Below are positions 11,869 to 23,181 of a DNA stretch of 64,000 nucleotides, in pieces. The stretch's first letter is position 1. Each line of letters begins with the position of its first letter. The notes below the pieces were generated by a model that had not been told where the DNA came from, made no database searches, and saw nothing but the letters and a program-made list of their open reading frames with translations. Origin of the DNA: Erythrocercus mccallii (taxonomy: Eukaryota; Chordata; Aves; Passeriformes; Dicruridae). The DNA is taken from positions 62,001-126,000 of the forward strand of contig VZRG01000752.1 in assembly GCA_013397435.1 (NCBI GenBank), read 5' to 3'. The position numbers were made by a program, and so were the translations under genes.

Positions 11869-13204
11869 CTTCCCCCTCATCTCTTCCCGCTCATCAGATA
11901 ATCATCAAGAAAGAGTTGTTAAGAGAGGGGGGAAAAGAAAGATAAATTATGCTGTAGCTGAACGATGAGGACATGGGACCTGAGTCAAAAGATGACATGA
12001 TTTTATGTGGTTTAGGGGAAAGGGATGAGACAACTTTAGCTCCCGTCTCATGATCTGACATTGTTACGTTCTAAGCTCTAAATGCAGAGACATGATCGTG
12101 GGGATGAGGTACAGCACGTGCAGCACTCAGCCAGCATGACAAAATCATTGCCAGGTAGAGATAAATGTAGCACAGTCAAATCACATAAACCCCTCTCCCT
12201 TGGTCTTTAGCTGCTAAAGAAGGATGAGGCATTGAAAAACCTCTCCTATTTGATGGGACAGAGCACCATCAGCTAAACTGATCCTTTAATAATACTCAGG
12301 GAGAAATAATACTCAGCATGCTAGTGCTGCTTTGTGTTTATTTTTTGTTTTAATAATCAAAATCAGCTATGTCTTCATAGAGTCTGTTTTCAGTTCTTAT
12401 GTATGTGATGCTATGCCTTATCTTGCTCTGGTGGATCAGTTTGTTTACACAAGCTTGGCACAGCGAGGAAGCGCTGCAGTCTGAGCCTTGGATCCTGACC
12501 ACGTTCTCCATGGAAATGGTACCACACACTAACACTAAAGGCCCAGGCGCTGCACCCATGCCCTCTCAGAACCAGATGTGAATGCCAGGACTCAAGATTT
12601 AATCAGCGTTAGAGACTTTCAGACAATAACTCCAACACATCTGGAAATTGCAAGTTAATATGTAATTGTAAGTTAATATGTAAACATAGCCATAGTGTAT
12701 CTCTTTTCAGAGAGGCAGTATCCAGGATTTTAAAAATCTTCTGAAGCCAGAAAAAAAGCTTGTGTGCAACCTCAGGAACCCACTTGGTTTTAAACAGCTA
12801 GTCAGGCTTCCTGATGACCAAGTACAGTCCCTCTCTGTACAAAGAAAGGAGCTCCCAGCTGACGTCATGAAGGGAATACAGCAAACTGTATGCATCTGAA
12901 AGCACTGAGCTTTCCTGAAGAAATTATTCCTTTCACAGAAGAAAGAGCTATGGTCTGCTTTAGGGGAAATCTGAGACTTCTAAACATACCAAATCCATCC
13001 AGCATAGACTATTTTTAACGCTGCAGACTTTAGCTGAAATTATGAATTACTTCAGCTCCCCATTCAAAGAATCCAAATTGTGTCTACCTGTCTACCTAAG
13101 CTTCTGCAGTAGCCACTGGAGATTTAAAGACTACAGTCAATCGAACCAGGGTAGTTCAGCTAAGCAAGTGATGTAGTTTACCTTCTACCAATACGGATTT
13201 TCTC

Positions 13205-13330
13205 TCTCAACTCCAGTCCCTGTTGACTAAACTTCCATTGACTCTAGTGGAAGCTTAGACATGTAGCTCACAGAGAGATATCTGTATTGCATTCAACTAA
13301 ATTTAGGCATCCCTATCTGCAGCTAAATCC
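13205..13330. repeat. Possible ancient amniote interspersed repeat
   Basis: The phrase 'ccattgactctagtggaag', followed by 'tttaggcatccc', resembles a repeat type scattered through turtle, crocodile and bird genomes, in which a CATTGACTTCAGTGG core with dyad symmetry is common. I recall the pattern but not the family name with certainty. Confidence 0.3.
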
Positions 13331-16300
13331 TGCTCTATAAGACTTATGAGGTCAGACTCATCTGGACAGGTAGTGGCCTTCTGTTCTGCATGCATTACCT
13401 CAGTGCAGAACTTCTCATATTGTCAAGACTGAACATTGAAGTGACAAGTCTAAAAACATAATAAATTGCTTCAGAATATGCTTTATATAGATGAAATGCA
13501 TTTGAAATTTCAGATTCCTGAGAACTAAAATTAAATATCTGAAAGTACACCTGAATGCACCATCCAAAAATATGATCCTGAAATTGCAGTCATTAAAATA
13601 ATGGGGCTGATTGCCATCAAAACTTAACAGGGAGGCTGGACTAGACCAAAGTTAAGGACCATTCAACCTCACACACATTTTTCAATGCAGACGGTCAGGA
13701 GACAGTCCAAAATAGAGTGACCCTTCCCCTTCTGTGCCATCACAACTTCAGCAATCAATAACCACTTGGTATTTTGTATGCTGAAGAATGCATCCAGACA
13801 GCTTTGTGTAGTGCCTCTGTGGGCTCTCTCCTCCATGAAGTTATTTAAACCTTTTTGGAATCTCTTCCTGTCTTGGAACTCCTCAACATGCACTCCTTCA
13901 GGATGAGAAATTCAGGATCTACTGCTGTGGCACTAAGCTCCACAATTTAAATATACTCTGTGCAAAATCTTTACGTTCCCTTGATTTTCTTCTGATGTGT
14001 TTCTCAGAGGTGCTGCCTTGTTCTAGCATCAGGTGAAATAGTGAACTGCGTTTCCCCACTCACCTTCTCCATCACTTTTCAGATTTTTTAGACATCTGTT
14101 GTAGTCTGTCTCTGGCAGAACAAATGTTGTTTATAATAGCTGCAAATATTTGAAAAGACACCAGTTTGTATGATAATCAACTCAAGGAACCCAAGCAAGA
14201 GCTCCCTGTAGGAAGAACACCCCCAATGAATATAAAATACCTAGGGAAAAAAATTACCTTCAGAGATTTAATACTGGATTTTGTCCCAATAAAATGATGG
14301 TCAATAAAATGATGGATTGTTTTGGTCAGACATTTTAGTACATGAGTTGTTGGTTCCTGTGAAATAAGACAGAGGTTGACTGGAGTCTCTTTCTCCACTT
14401 GTTTTAGTTCTTACATGAGATCCAAGGTATGAAATCTTTACCTGTTCACAAAACTCACTCAAAGCTGAATGCATTACTAGTGATATTTTTAGTTTGTACT
14501 TCTAGGGAATGAAGAAATGAGAAATACTTTTAAATGCATATTGCAAACCACTAGTTTGGATAAAGCTTGTATGTTATTCACAGTAACTTAAAACCTTAAC
14601 AAGTTTCAGTTATCAGAGGATATTATGTTTAATAGCAAATTTTAATATAGCCATAATAAAATGCAGAAACCTAATCATCATTAACTTGCAGTTCTAGACA
14701 GAAGGTGTACATGCTGAGGTGCTGAGGAAGGTCTACTTATGTTAGGTCATTTTGGTAGATAAATGTGCTTTTCAGTGACAAGGAAAAGATACACTATTTC
14801 CATTATTTTATTATTCATACATTACTTAATGCAAACTGGGAAAACTAACTAGACAGAATTCAGTTGGATTTTAAAGTAAATACTTTCAATGCATTTAATA
14901 ATCTACTGAGCAGTACTTACAAAAGATAATTTCAGCAGTTAACAGAAATATAGACAGAAAAATTGAGTGCATATTACCAAGAGAAAGATTGGAAACTGAT
15001 AGATGAGCATGAGAAATTAGTACCAATAAATGCAGCATAAATTACAGACAACTCAATCTCCTGTAGAACACAGATTTTTCATTATATCTGAATAGAAACT
15101 CTAGATCTCAGATTCTGTGTGCTGGCATAAAAGCCTTGTTTATCCTACATGGCTCTTGTCTCTGTGTGTATGTCCAATCTATCAATGAATCACAGATTTT
15201 CATTGAACCTGTTCTTTTGGGACATGGTATATTGCATGATAAATTTTGAGTGAGGTGGGAAATTAACCATTTAAAAAAATTAGCTTGCTCAAGCACCTGC
15301 CCTTCTTACAGTTTTTCAAAGCATGTCCTGGTCTGGAAAAAGCTCCTGGTTCAATATCTCACATACACAGTTAAATTAAAATACTTAATTGTGCAGAGCA
15401 TTAGTCAGTGCTGATCTCCTGGGGAAACAGGAACTTTATGAATGATGTCTGCTTCCCACTGTGAGGAGTAGAATTACAGTGTTTAAAGAATAAATGTGTT
15501 AAGTACCTAAGGCTGTTTAGAGAACTCTGAGATACCATAATAGACTATCATGGTGTTGTGAAAAAGAGTTTTGTGAAGCAAGGTATTTAGTTTGGAAGCT
15601 AAAAGGAAGAAATTGTGAAATAAAATGGGACAAAATAATTTTTTTATTTGTTGATAAGCAATTTGCTAGTTAAGAAGAGGAAAGTGATCTTGTTGAGCTA
15701 TGCTGATGAAATAAAAAACAACCTGGGAATAAGAGTCTAGGTGTATTTTGGAGGGAAAAGTGAAAGCACATTTGCAAGTGTACCCTATGCATCTCAAAAG
15801 CATGCTGATGAGCGCCAACCCATGAACACTCCAACCCAAGCGAAGTGTGCCACCAAATGCCAGAAGCTCCCAAGTGTGATACTGAGAGTGAACCCATGGT
15901 CTGTAAGTGTAGGAATATGGATTTTCTGGTTAGACTAGGATGCGAGTACTTTGGGTGATCTAAGCATGCGCCACTTTATGGGCAAAGGGGCTCTGCCTGC
16001 TCCTGGCACTGGAGCCAACAGGCAGCTCTAGTTGGAAAGGCAGGGAATCACTTGCAGAACCCTGAGTTAGGGCATGGGTGCCTCCCTCCTGTCCCCAGTG
16101 GATGGGGGTCTGGTGTGGCTAGTGTCAGAGGACAGAGAAGCACAAGAACTTTAGCCAGACCTGGCTTGTTGTGGTTCTTGCTCCTCCTGGGGAACAGCCT
16201 AGTGCACGGGTACCTGCCCAGGAAATAACCTGCTTTCGAGCCCCAACGAGACAAAGATAGAAAACAGTAAATGCAAGGAAGGTTTCAGAATCATGCTGGT

Positions 16301-17869
16301 CTTTGGTTTTGCTCCACCTTTTGTTCATAGACCTGCGAGCCTGCAGTCCTGATAGTGCTTACTGCATGTTGCACATCTGAGTCTTTCCTGAGCCCATCCT
16401 TGAATAGAGCACTACTGATGGCAGCATCATTGATATTTTCAGTGACAGCCATGCACGTGCCTGCCATAAAGCCTTGGGACAATCCAAACTTGGCCATTTG
16501 AAACTGTTGGGCTTTTCTTACTGGGAGAAAAAGAGGAAAAGGTTTTCACTGGTTTGTTTTAAATGTGCAAGTGACACCACTGGGAACAACGTGGTGTCTC
16601 AAGAAAAAAGAAATCAGAAAATCAACATTTATAATCCCATTTCAAGCCTACTTTAAACACTGTCCAGGGTAATGTCTCTATCAGTAGGGATCAAGCAAAA
16701 CAATTGTGCAACCACATCTGTGCTTTCTGTTAATTCCCACTTTTACCTGTGAGTCAGGAAAAGTGAAATAATACTAATTTTAAAAACCTCCTGCTTGTGT
16801 AAACATTGTCTGTAAATATTTTATCAGTTTATTTTGTTTTTATTTGTGGAACATGATTAGAAAAAATAAAGGCAGTAGAGGAAGGAGGGAGTGGGGGAAT
16901 GTACCTGTAGTTTTCAAAAAAAGTATAATGAATTTTTCCATAAGGCAGTTTTAAGCTCTAAGTGCCTTGGCAAATCTGTAATGTGATTTTCCATGTGGTG
17001 TGCAAAATGTCATCCAAGTTTAAATCTGTAATATTGCTTTAATCTCCAAAAATTAAATAATAATATTTGTCTTTACTGTGTTTGATCCAATCCTGCACTC
17101 TTTTCCAGAATCAGTTCCTACTAATTTTAGTGATCTGGGCCCAGTAATGCACATTTGACTTATCAGTTTATTTACAGCTTGGATCTGTCATTGCCATTAG
17201 GTATCTAGGATACACATTTCACACACATACAGCACATGGAGAACATGTACTTGTAGATATACTTTCATTGAATATGATAATGTAAGGATCGTTATCCTAC
17301 CTAAAGAAATGCATTTGAATTGCATACGTCTCAAGCTACCGTCCAAACACCAGATAAATGCCTTCCAAAAATAGCATCACTCATTTTTCACAGCAGGTGT
17401 CATTCATCAGGTATGAGGCTGCATCTAAACGTGTTAGTAATAATAATTCAGTTTGGTATGTGACTTCAGCTCATTACCAGTAGCCCAAGGCACTGGAGGC
17501 TAGTGAAGTCACTAGAGCAGTGCAGAAATACTTAATCCTATAGCAAATATTTACTCCTATGACATGAATATTACACAAATATTGATCCTGTACATTAAAA
17601 AGACTCAGAAGAACCTGGCCTTTTTCCTTCAGCTGTCTGATGTGTCTCTCTGTTTGCTCACTTCTGTGGTCCTGTTTGCACAGCTGGGCCCAGCTCCAGG
17701 CTGCCCACCTTACCTGATCTGGAAGGGGATGGTGGGCACAGGAAAGGGGGAGAGGAGGGACCAGATCCTACCACTCCACAGGCAGGACAGGCTATGACTG
17801 CAGCTCTCCCTGTGTGAAGAAAGGACGTTGCACGTGTCAGATGGTCCAGTCCTCCATGCTTCTCCTCTC

Positions 17870-17931
17870 CCTCCTGTGGGATCTGCTCCCAGGTGGCAGT
17901 ACCATAGTGATTTTTTTTATATGTGGGAATG
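17870..17931. repeat. Left arm of a 62-bp perfect inverted duplication
   Basis: This 62-base block is identical, reverse-complemented, to 20185-20246, including a run of 8 T (8 A in the other arm). Homology stops sharply on the outer side. On the inner side, a 2-base difference (AT) is followed by another shared GCCCTG. The spacer is 2253 bases. It is not a repeat family I recognise. Confidence 0.93.
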
Positions 17932-20184
17932 ATGCCCTGTTGCTGCTGCCTTGGGAATCTTGCTGCATTGTCAGGGAACACATGGCGGTGCCATGGTTGC
18001 CATTGCCATGAGAACACGGCGCTTGGTGTCCCCCAGTAGCCATGCCACCATTGTGGCAGAGGACCCCTGCATCCCCCACTGCATGGGCAATGCCACCACA
18101 ACCAGCAGAACTGCCGAGGAGCAGTGCCACCGCGTAAAGGCTAATTGGGAGTCTGCAGGGAATCTTGCTGCGTGTTTCTGCTTAATTTGTAATATTCGCA
18201 CCAGGCCTGACAGAAAGCCACTGAGGGGACAGGAGCATTTCCAGTGGCCTTTAATGGGTTGTTTGCCCTGGGACACGGGTAATGACAGCCCTGTTTGCAC
18301 AGGCAGTGAAAGGGCCCTCCTCAGGCCCCACCAGACACCAGAGCCTGTTGACCTTAATTAGATTTCATGGCACACTTGGCTTGGTCCTGCAGCAATTGCT
18401 CAACCTTTACTTATATTCACTGGCTAAATGGGAATGCCCTCCTAGGCAGCCGCTCATAGGGACCCCAGGATATGATGAGACGCATCTATGGTGCCTTGTA
18501 CCTCTTTTCAGAGCAATATGCCAAAGATTAAATTTTTTAGCAGCATAACAGTGATAAGCAATTGCTTTTCTGTTTATTACTACTCACTATTGTTACAGAA
18601 GTGTTTCTGAACCTTGCTTATGTCTGGTGTGTTTGTGGTGCTGCACAACACAAACAGCAGGAGCCCATATCATCCTCCCACTCAGACACCTGCTGGTTTT
18701 AGTTTGAAATCTCAATTACAGACACAAGGCAAACTGAGATATGCTCAGGTGACAAGCCCCAGGCATGGACAGTCACCTGTTGGTGGTGAAACACATGAGG
18801 AAGGGGCCTCACCCCATCCTGGTCTCTCCCTCTAGGGCTTCAGGGCAGCTTTGATGCTTGCCTGTTGCTGAGGGGAAGGAAGGCTGTCCTTTGCACCAAA
18901 AGCCATACAGCAAGTGGTGGAATTACTGCCCCTGCTGTGTCCCACCACCTGATTTCTCCAACTGGGAATCATGGAGGAGAGGGTCAGGGCTGGATCCCTC
19001 TCTTGCAGGAGGAACAAGACACCTGCTGAAGCTATGCAGCCATCCCAAAGACACCTTTGCCCTCATTCATGCCTACAGAATGCCACAAACCTAGAGAAAA
19101 ACTTTCCCAGTAAGTCATGAGGCTTTATCCTCCTCCAGGGTCCCAGGAAATGTAAACAAGATCGCACCAGCTCTCCCAACATTCCTTTTCTTGGATCTTC
19201 TGGAAACAGAGATAAATTCCCCAACAACCCTTGGGGAGTCAGAAAAGGAGTTCTCAGGCTTTGATCATTTCCTTAAGGGTAAAAAATGTAGAGAAATGTG
19301 GAAAAAATGTGTGCAATGCTGAAGGGAAAAGAGAGGGGTGAGAAGGGGCTATGGTGAGGAGAGAACAAGGAAAGGTGAAGAGTGGAAGGGATGGAAAGCA
19401 GAGAACAAAGGGGAGAAACCCTGAACATTTGAAAGAGCAGGTAAATGAGGGAGTGAGCTGAGATGGGAAAGAGAAGAGGAGCACTAACTTAAGAGAGACA
19501 TATAACAAAGGGAAGAAAAAGAAAGTCTTTGCAATGTATTAAATAGGAAAAAAATAGGTGAGGAGCTATAGAAAGGGAAGACTTCCTTGTTGAGAAAGAG
19601 AGGTGAGAGCAGGCTGATTCTAAGGGGTAAGTACTGGAATCTGAAGAAATACATTACAAGCTAGACACACAAAAGCAGAGGCATAAACGGTAATAAAGAG
19701 CAAAAAAAATGAAGTGAAAAAAGGAAGCAGGTGGAATGAAAGGAAACAGTGCACATAACATAGTTTTAAAATATTAAACATAGAAGCTGGATTTTAAAAA
19801 ATATTGCTGAGCTCATTTCTCTCTTTAGAACTGTACAGTATGAAGTGAAACATATGTACAGTCTGGCATTGCTGTTCAAATCTGCTTTAAATGGGTACAG
19901 ATAATAAAGCTGGTGACTGTTTAACAGCAAATGCCATTACAAATGATGACCTGTAATCCACTGTAAACTCTTACCCTCTGTTTACACAAACAGACCTGGA
20001 TACTTGAAATGAAAGGAGACTTTTATTTTTGTTCTTTTCATGTGGAGACCATTGGTCTCCTGGCCAAATTTCACTTTCCAAATGACAAATGGTTAAGACA
20101 CTAGGCTGCAGGGTCTGCCTAGAAAGAAAACAGCTTTATTTTGTATCTCCACTGTTAGGAGCATCGTTCCCATCGTTCCCAGGG
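17932..20184. other. Spacer between the 62-bp inverted arms; no gene recognised
   Basis: Positions 17950-18125 are cryptically repetitive, with many GCCA, CCAT, CACC and ATGGC words. This probably explains the 147-codon minus-strand open frame there. Positions 18130-18420 contain homeodomain-type words (CCTTAATTAGATTT at about 18351, GGCTAATTGGG at about 18138) and could be a conserved non-coding element, though nothing proves it. Positions 19260-19760 are purine-rich. Confidence 0.4.
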
Positions 20185-20246
20185 CATTCCCACATATAAA
20201 AAAAATCACTATGGTACTGCCACCTGGGAGCAGATCCCACAGGAGG
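20185..20246. repeat. Right arm of the 62-bp perfect inverted duplication
   Basis: This is the reverse complement of 17870-17931, 62 of 62 bases. Just inside the loop-facing edge, CATCGTTCC occurs twice in tandem (20162-20170 and 20171-20179). Confidence 0.93.
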
Positions 20247-22842
20247 TAGTCTATTCTGTTTACTACCAATGAATGGCATGTGGAGGATTACTGAACAATT
20301 TGGCAGAGGGTAGATTCTTTTTCAAGTGATAAGGTGTTGTGGAAGAGCAGCTTGTTGCCAGCACAGCCTCCAGCCAGCTTTCTGGAAGGTTCCATGCTCC
20401 TCCTTTTCATGCCTAAGACCAGAATTGTACACTGTGCTGAGCAGGAAAAGGAGCAAGCCAAGCACTTGAAGCTACCCAATGCTGTGTTACCTGGCATGAT
20501 CTGAGCACTGTGCATGCAGAGGCTGTGAGGCTGTGACTTACATGTTTTTGAGAGATGGGCAAGGGCATGTGATGGTGATAATCCTGGTGAGTGAGGAATG
20601 CAGAGCCTTTCCTCCTGCAGGGAGAGAGTTGCCAACCCCAAAAGGAGAAGCCAACACCATAATCTAAGCAGTGTCCTGCCCTACCCTGCAGAAAATGTCC
20701 TCGGAAAACAGTGTGGAATGCCCCTTCTGAGTGCTGTGCTGGGCTGTGGGGCTGGAGGTCGGCTGCAAACTCAGGTCTTCAAACCCATTCTAATGCAAAG
20801 AAAATGTAGTGCAAAATGTAGAATGCCTTTATCCAGGTCCTGTCATTTTTAACCACTCCTCCCAAGCTCACCAAACTGCTGCAGCTCCTTATGCAGTAAC
20901 CAAATATGATCACATCGCTTGGCAACATTGTCCTTCTAGACTCAACTCTTCTACAGTCACCTCTGCCTCTGTTTCCCTCCTTCTCCCATTCAAAAACATC
21001 ACTCACAGTCTGGCTCCCCATCTCTCATCAGAACAAAAAGCATGCAGCCTCTCCACCCTTTACTATGCATGCCACAGAGCAGGTCCCAATTAAAATCTAA
21101 TTTTAATGTTGTTTTAATCATCACTGGACTTGTGAGTTGATGGCAAGAGATTGTAACAAGGATGGACAAAAGACATAGCAACCCACAAGAAAAACTAATG
21201 ATGAATCATCGTTTGAAGGGTGAGTCATGCCTGGGTGCATGCATATGTCAAGCAGGAGACTGGCATAGCTTCACTTGATTAACCCAAATCTGCTTTGTTT
21301 AAGTCTTCTCTTGCAGCTCTGCTTTTAAGGAAACAGTACTGCAAAGCAGTTGTTTGTACAGTGATTTTATTTCTTATCTATGGGAATATTTTGGTAGATC
21401 CCAGCAGAGAAGCCATGGCTGGAAGAGATACCCAGTCTCATGACTAGTCCCAAGACAGGGTCAGTTCCACTCTAATTCTTTTTAGTGGAGGTTTGTATGG
21501 TCTGCTCTTTAAATTTGCTGGAGATGGAGATTCAGACCATCCCCATCCACCACTGTAGACTCAAATCACTCAGACCTCTCACAGCCATCATTGGATTTAC
21601 AAGGAGAGGAGCAGCTATCTTTTAACAGGGGCAGTTTCAGGACCACACAAGTGACCACCCTGCTTTCAGTGGCCCTCTGCTCCCCCTGGGACCCCTCATC
21701 AGTGACAGGGGGCTGCACAGCAAGCGATCTATGCTTCTGCATGGATGTCCCTGACGGCTGCCTGACCACTGGTGCTGATGTGAGGGATGGGGCAGGGATG
21801 CACAGTCACACCAGCAGCAGCTCAGGGTTAGGTCAGTGTGGAGTGACAGAGGAGCTGAGCCCCAGGCTATTATCCATCGTGTGGTATCTCCAGCTGCACT
21901 TTGACAAACACACTGAACTTACACGAGTAGGAAGTGACGCTGAATGAGGTGACGGTGGGGCTGCAGCCGCTGCTGGCAGGGATTAGCTGTTCCCATCAGG
22001 CACTGTCCTGCTCCATGGCTCGTGGTGAGGCTGATCATCCCTGCTGATCTGCTGTTAGCATACCTTGTGGTGGCCATCAGGGTGGGCTGAGCACTCAGCT
22101 GTGACACCTCAGTTGGGCAGCACAAGCCCATTTACAGTTCTGTTCTGTTCAGCTGGCTGCTGGACTACTGGCATTACCAAAGCTCTGCCAGCATTTGTCT
22201 CGAGTGCTACCAGAAAAACCACCCAAACTCTATTGTATTTGTTTCTATGTTTTTGGATAGTAAGAAGGAAGATCTACTTCATGACAGCAGAAATTGTGTG
22301 GCAGCCTTCTGTGATAGGCATGCAGAGTTTTCTACCAAATAGAATATATTCACTTCTTATATAGGAAGATACTTGTATATTAGGAGTTAAGGATCCTGGG
22401 TAATTTTCTGCACTGATGCAGAAGGATTTGGGTCTTGAAACTTATTTAGAAAAGGATCCAGTGCTGGTAAATGCATCAAATTTTGCTAGGCAACCAGGTG
22501 GTCGAGAGAATTCCTGATTTCTAGTCAAGTGCTGAGCAGCACAAACACAGAGATAATACTGTGTAACTCTTGCAAGCATTTAGCCATTGGCAAACAGCTG
22601 CCTACCAATCTCTTTATGAGATTTATTTCTCTCTCATGGTTTTGTCAAGGAAACAGTAGTTGCTGATAACATTCAGAAACACAGAGATGTTGTTTAATAC
22701 TTGGGATAGTGAACAAGCCAAAAATCTGCTGTAGGAAATAAGCTTGTATGAACATTTGACTTTTTAAATAATTTTATAGATTATAAGTGCCTAGTGTTTA
22801 TAATTCAGGGAATATTTATTTGGGAATATTTATTTTATCAGG
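20247..22842. other. Non-coding stretch, no gene recognised
   Basis: No exon or known repeat is evident. A short tandem of GGGAATATTTATT occurs at about 22808-22834, just before the telomere-motif array. Confidence 0.45.
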
Positions 22843-23181
22843 GAATCAGCCTTAGTATCCCTAGAGCTCTAGGCTTTTTGGTTCTCTGATCCCTAACCCT
22901 AACCCTAGTGGCAGTTTGGGGCGGTGGCTGAGGTCCCCAGCATCATGAATGACCTAGATTAGAAATTATGTGTACATAGCAATGTTGGTACAGTGCTGAG
23001 CTCCCTTTGGCATGCTTTTTTCAGCCCCAGTACTCTAGAGCTGTAGGCTGTGTGGCTCTCTGACCCCTAACCCTAGTGCTAGCTTGAGTCTGAGGTGCCC
23101 AACATAATGGGTGGCCCAGATAAGAATGGTGTGGAGGCAGCAATGTTGGTGCTTCTTTTGGCATGACTTTTCTAGCCCCCA
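22843..23181 (+). repeat. Tandem array of diverged ~150-175 bp units with telomere-like CCCTAA motifs
   Basis: Two units align along their length: 22859-23033 and 23034-23181. Both begin CTAGAGCT.TAGGCT, continue TGG.TCTCTGA.CCCTAACCCTAG, then GAGGT.CCCA.CAT.ATG, AGCAATGTTGGT, TTTGGCATG.TTTT and TAGCCCC or CAGCCCC. The tail of a further unit, TCAGCCTTAGTAT, precedes the first at about 22846-22858. The first unit holds (CCCTAA)2 plus CCCTAG; the second has one CCCTAA. It may be a small satellite remnant or an element end. I do not know the family. Confidence 0.75.

Larger units (their letters stand above)
5619..17640. other. 12 kb of non-coding sequence
   Basis: This is AT-rich DNA with no convincing exon. 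Small tandem duplications occur at about 12651-12682 (two AAGTTAATATGTAA units) and 14286-14314 (two CAATAAAATGATGG units). Old repeat relics are possible at 11818-11868 and 13205-13330 and are listed separately. The longest open frames here, such as 10439-10747 on the plus strand (about 100 codons), show no motif or domain I can name. Confidence 0.45.

Noticed and set aside
17658..18101. 147-codon minus-strand frame
   Set aside because: It lies over cryptically repetitive CCAT/GCCA sequence and the inverted-repeat arm. The peptide has an unnatural Trp, His and Pro-rich composition.
22891..22908. CCCTAACCCTAACCCTAG as a telomere or chromosome fusion scar
   Set aside because: The run is too short, and the motif recurs at the same position of a larger tandem unit.
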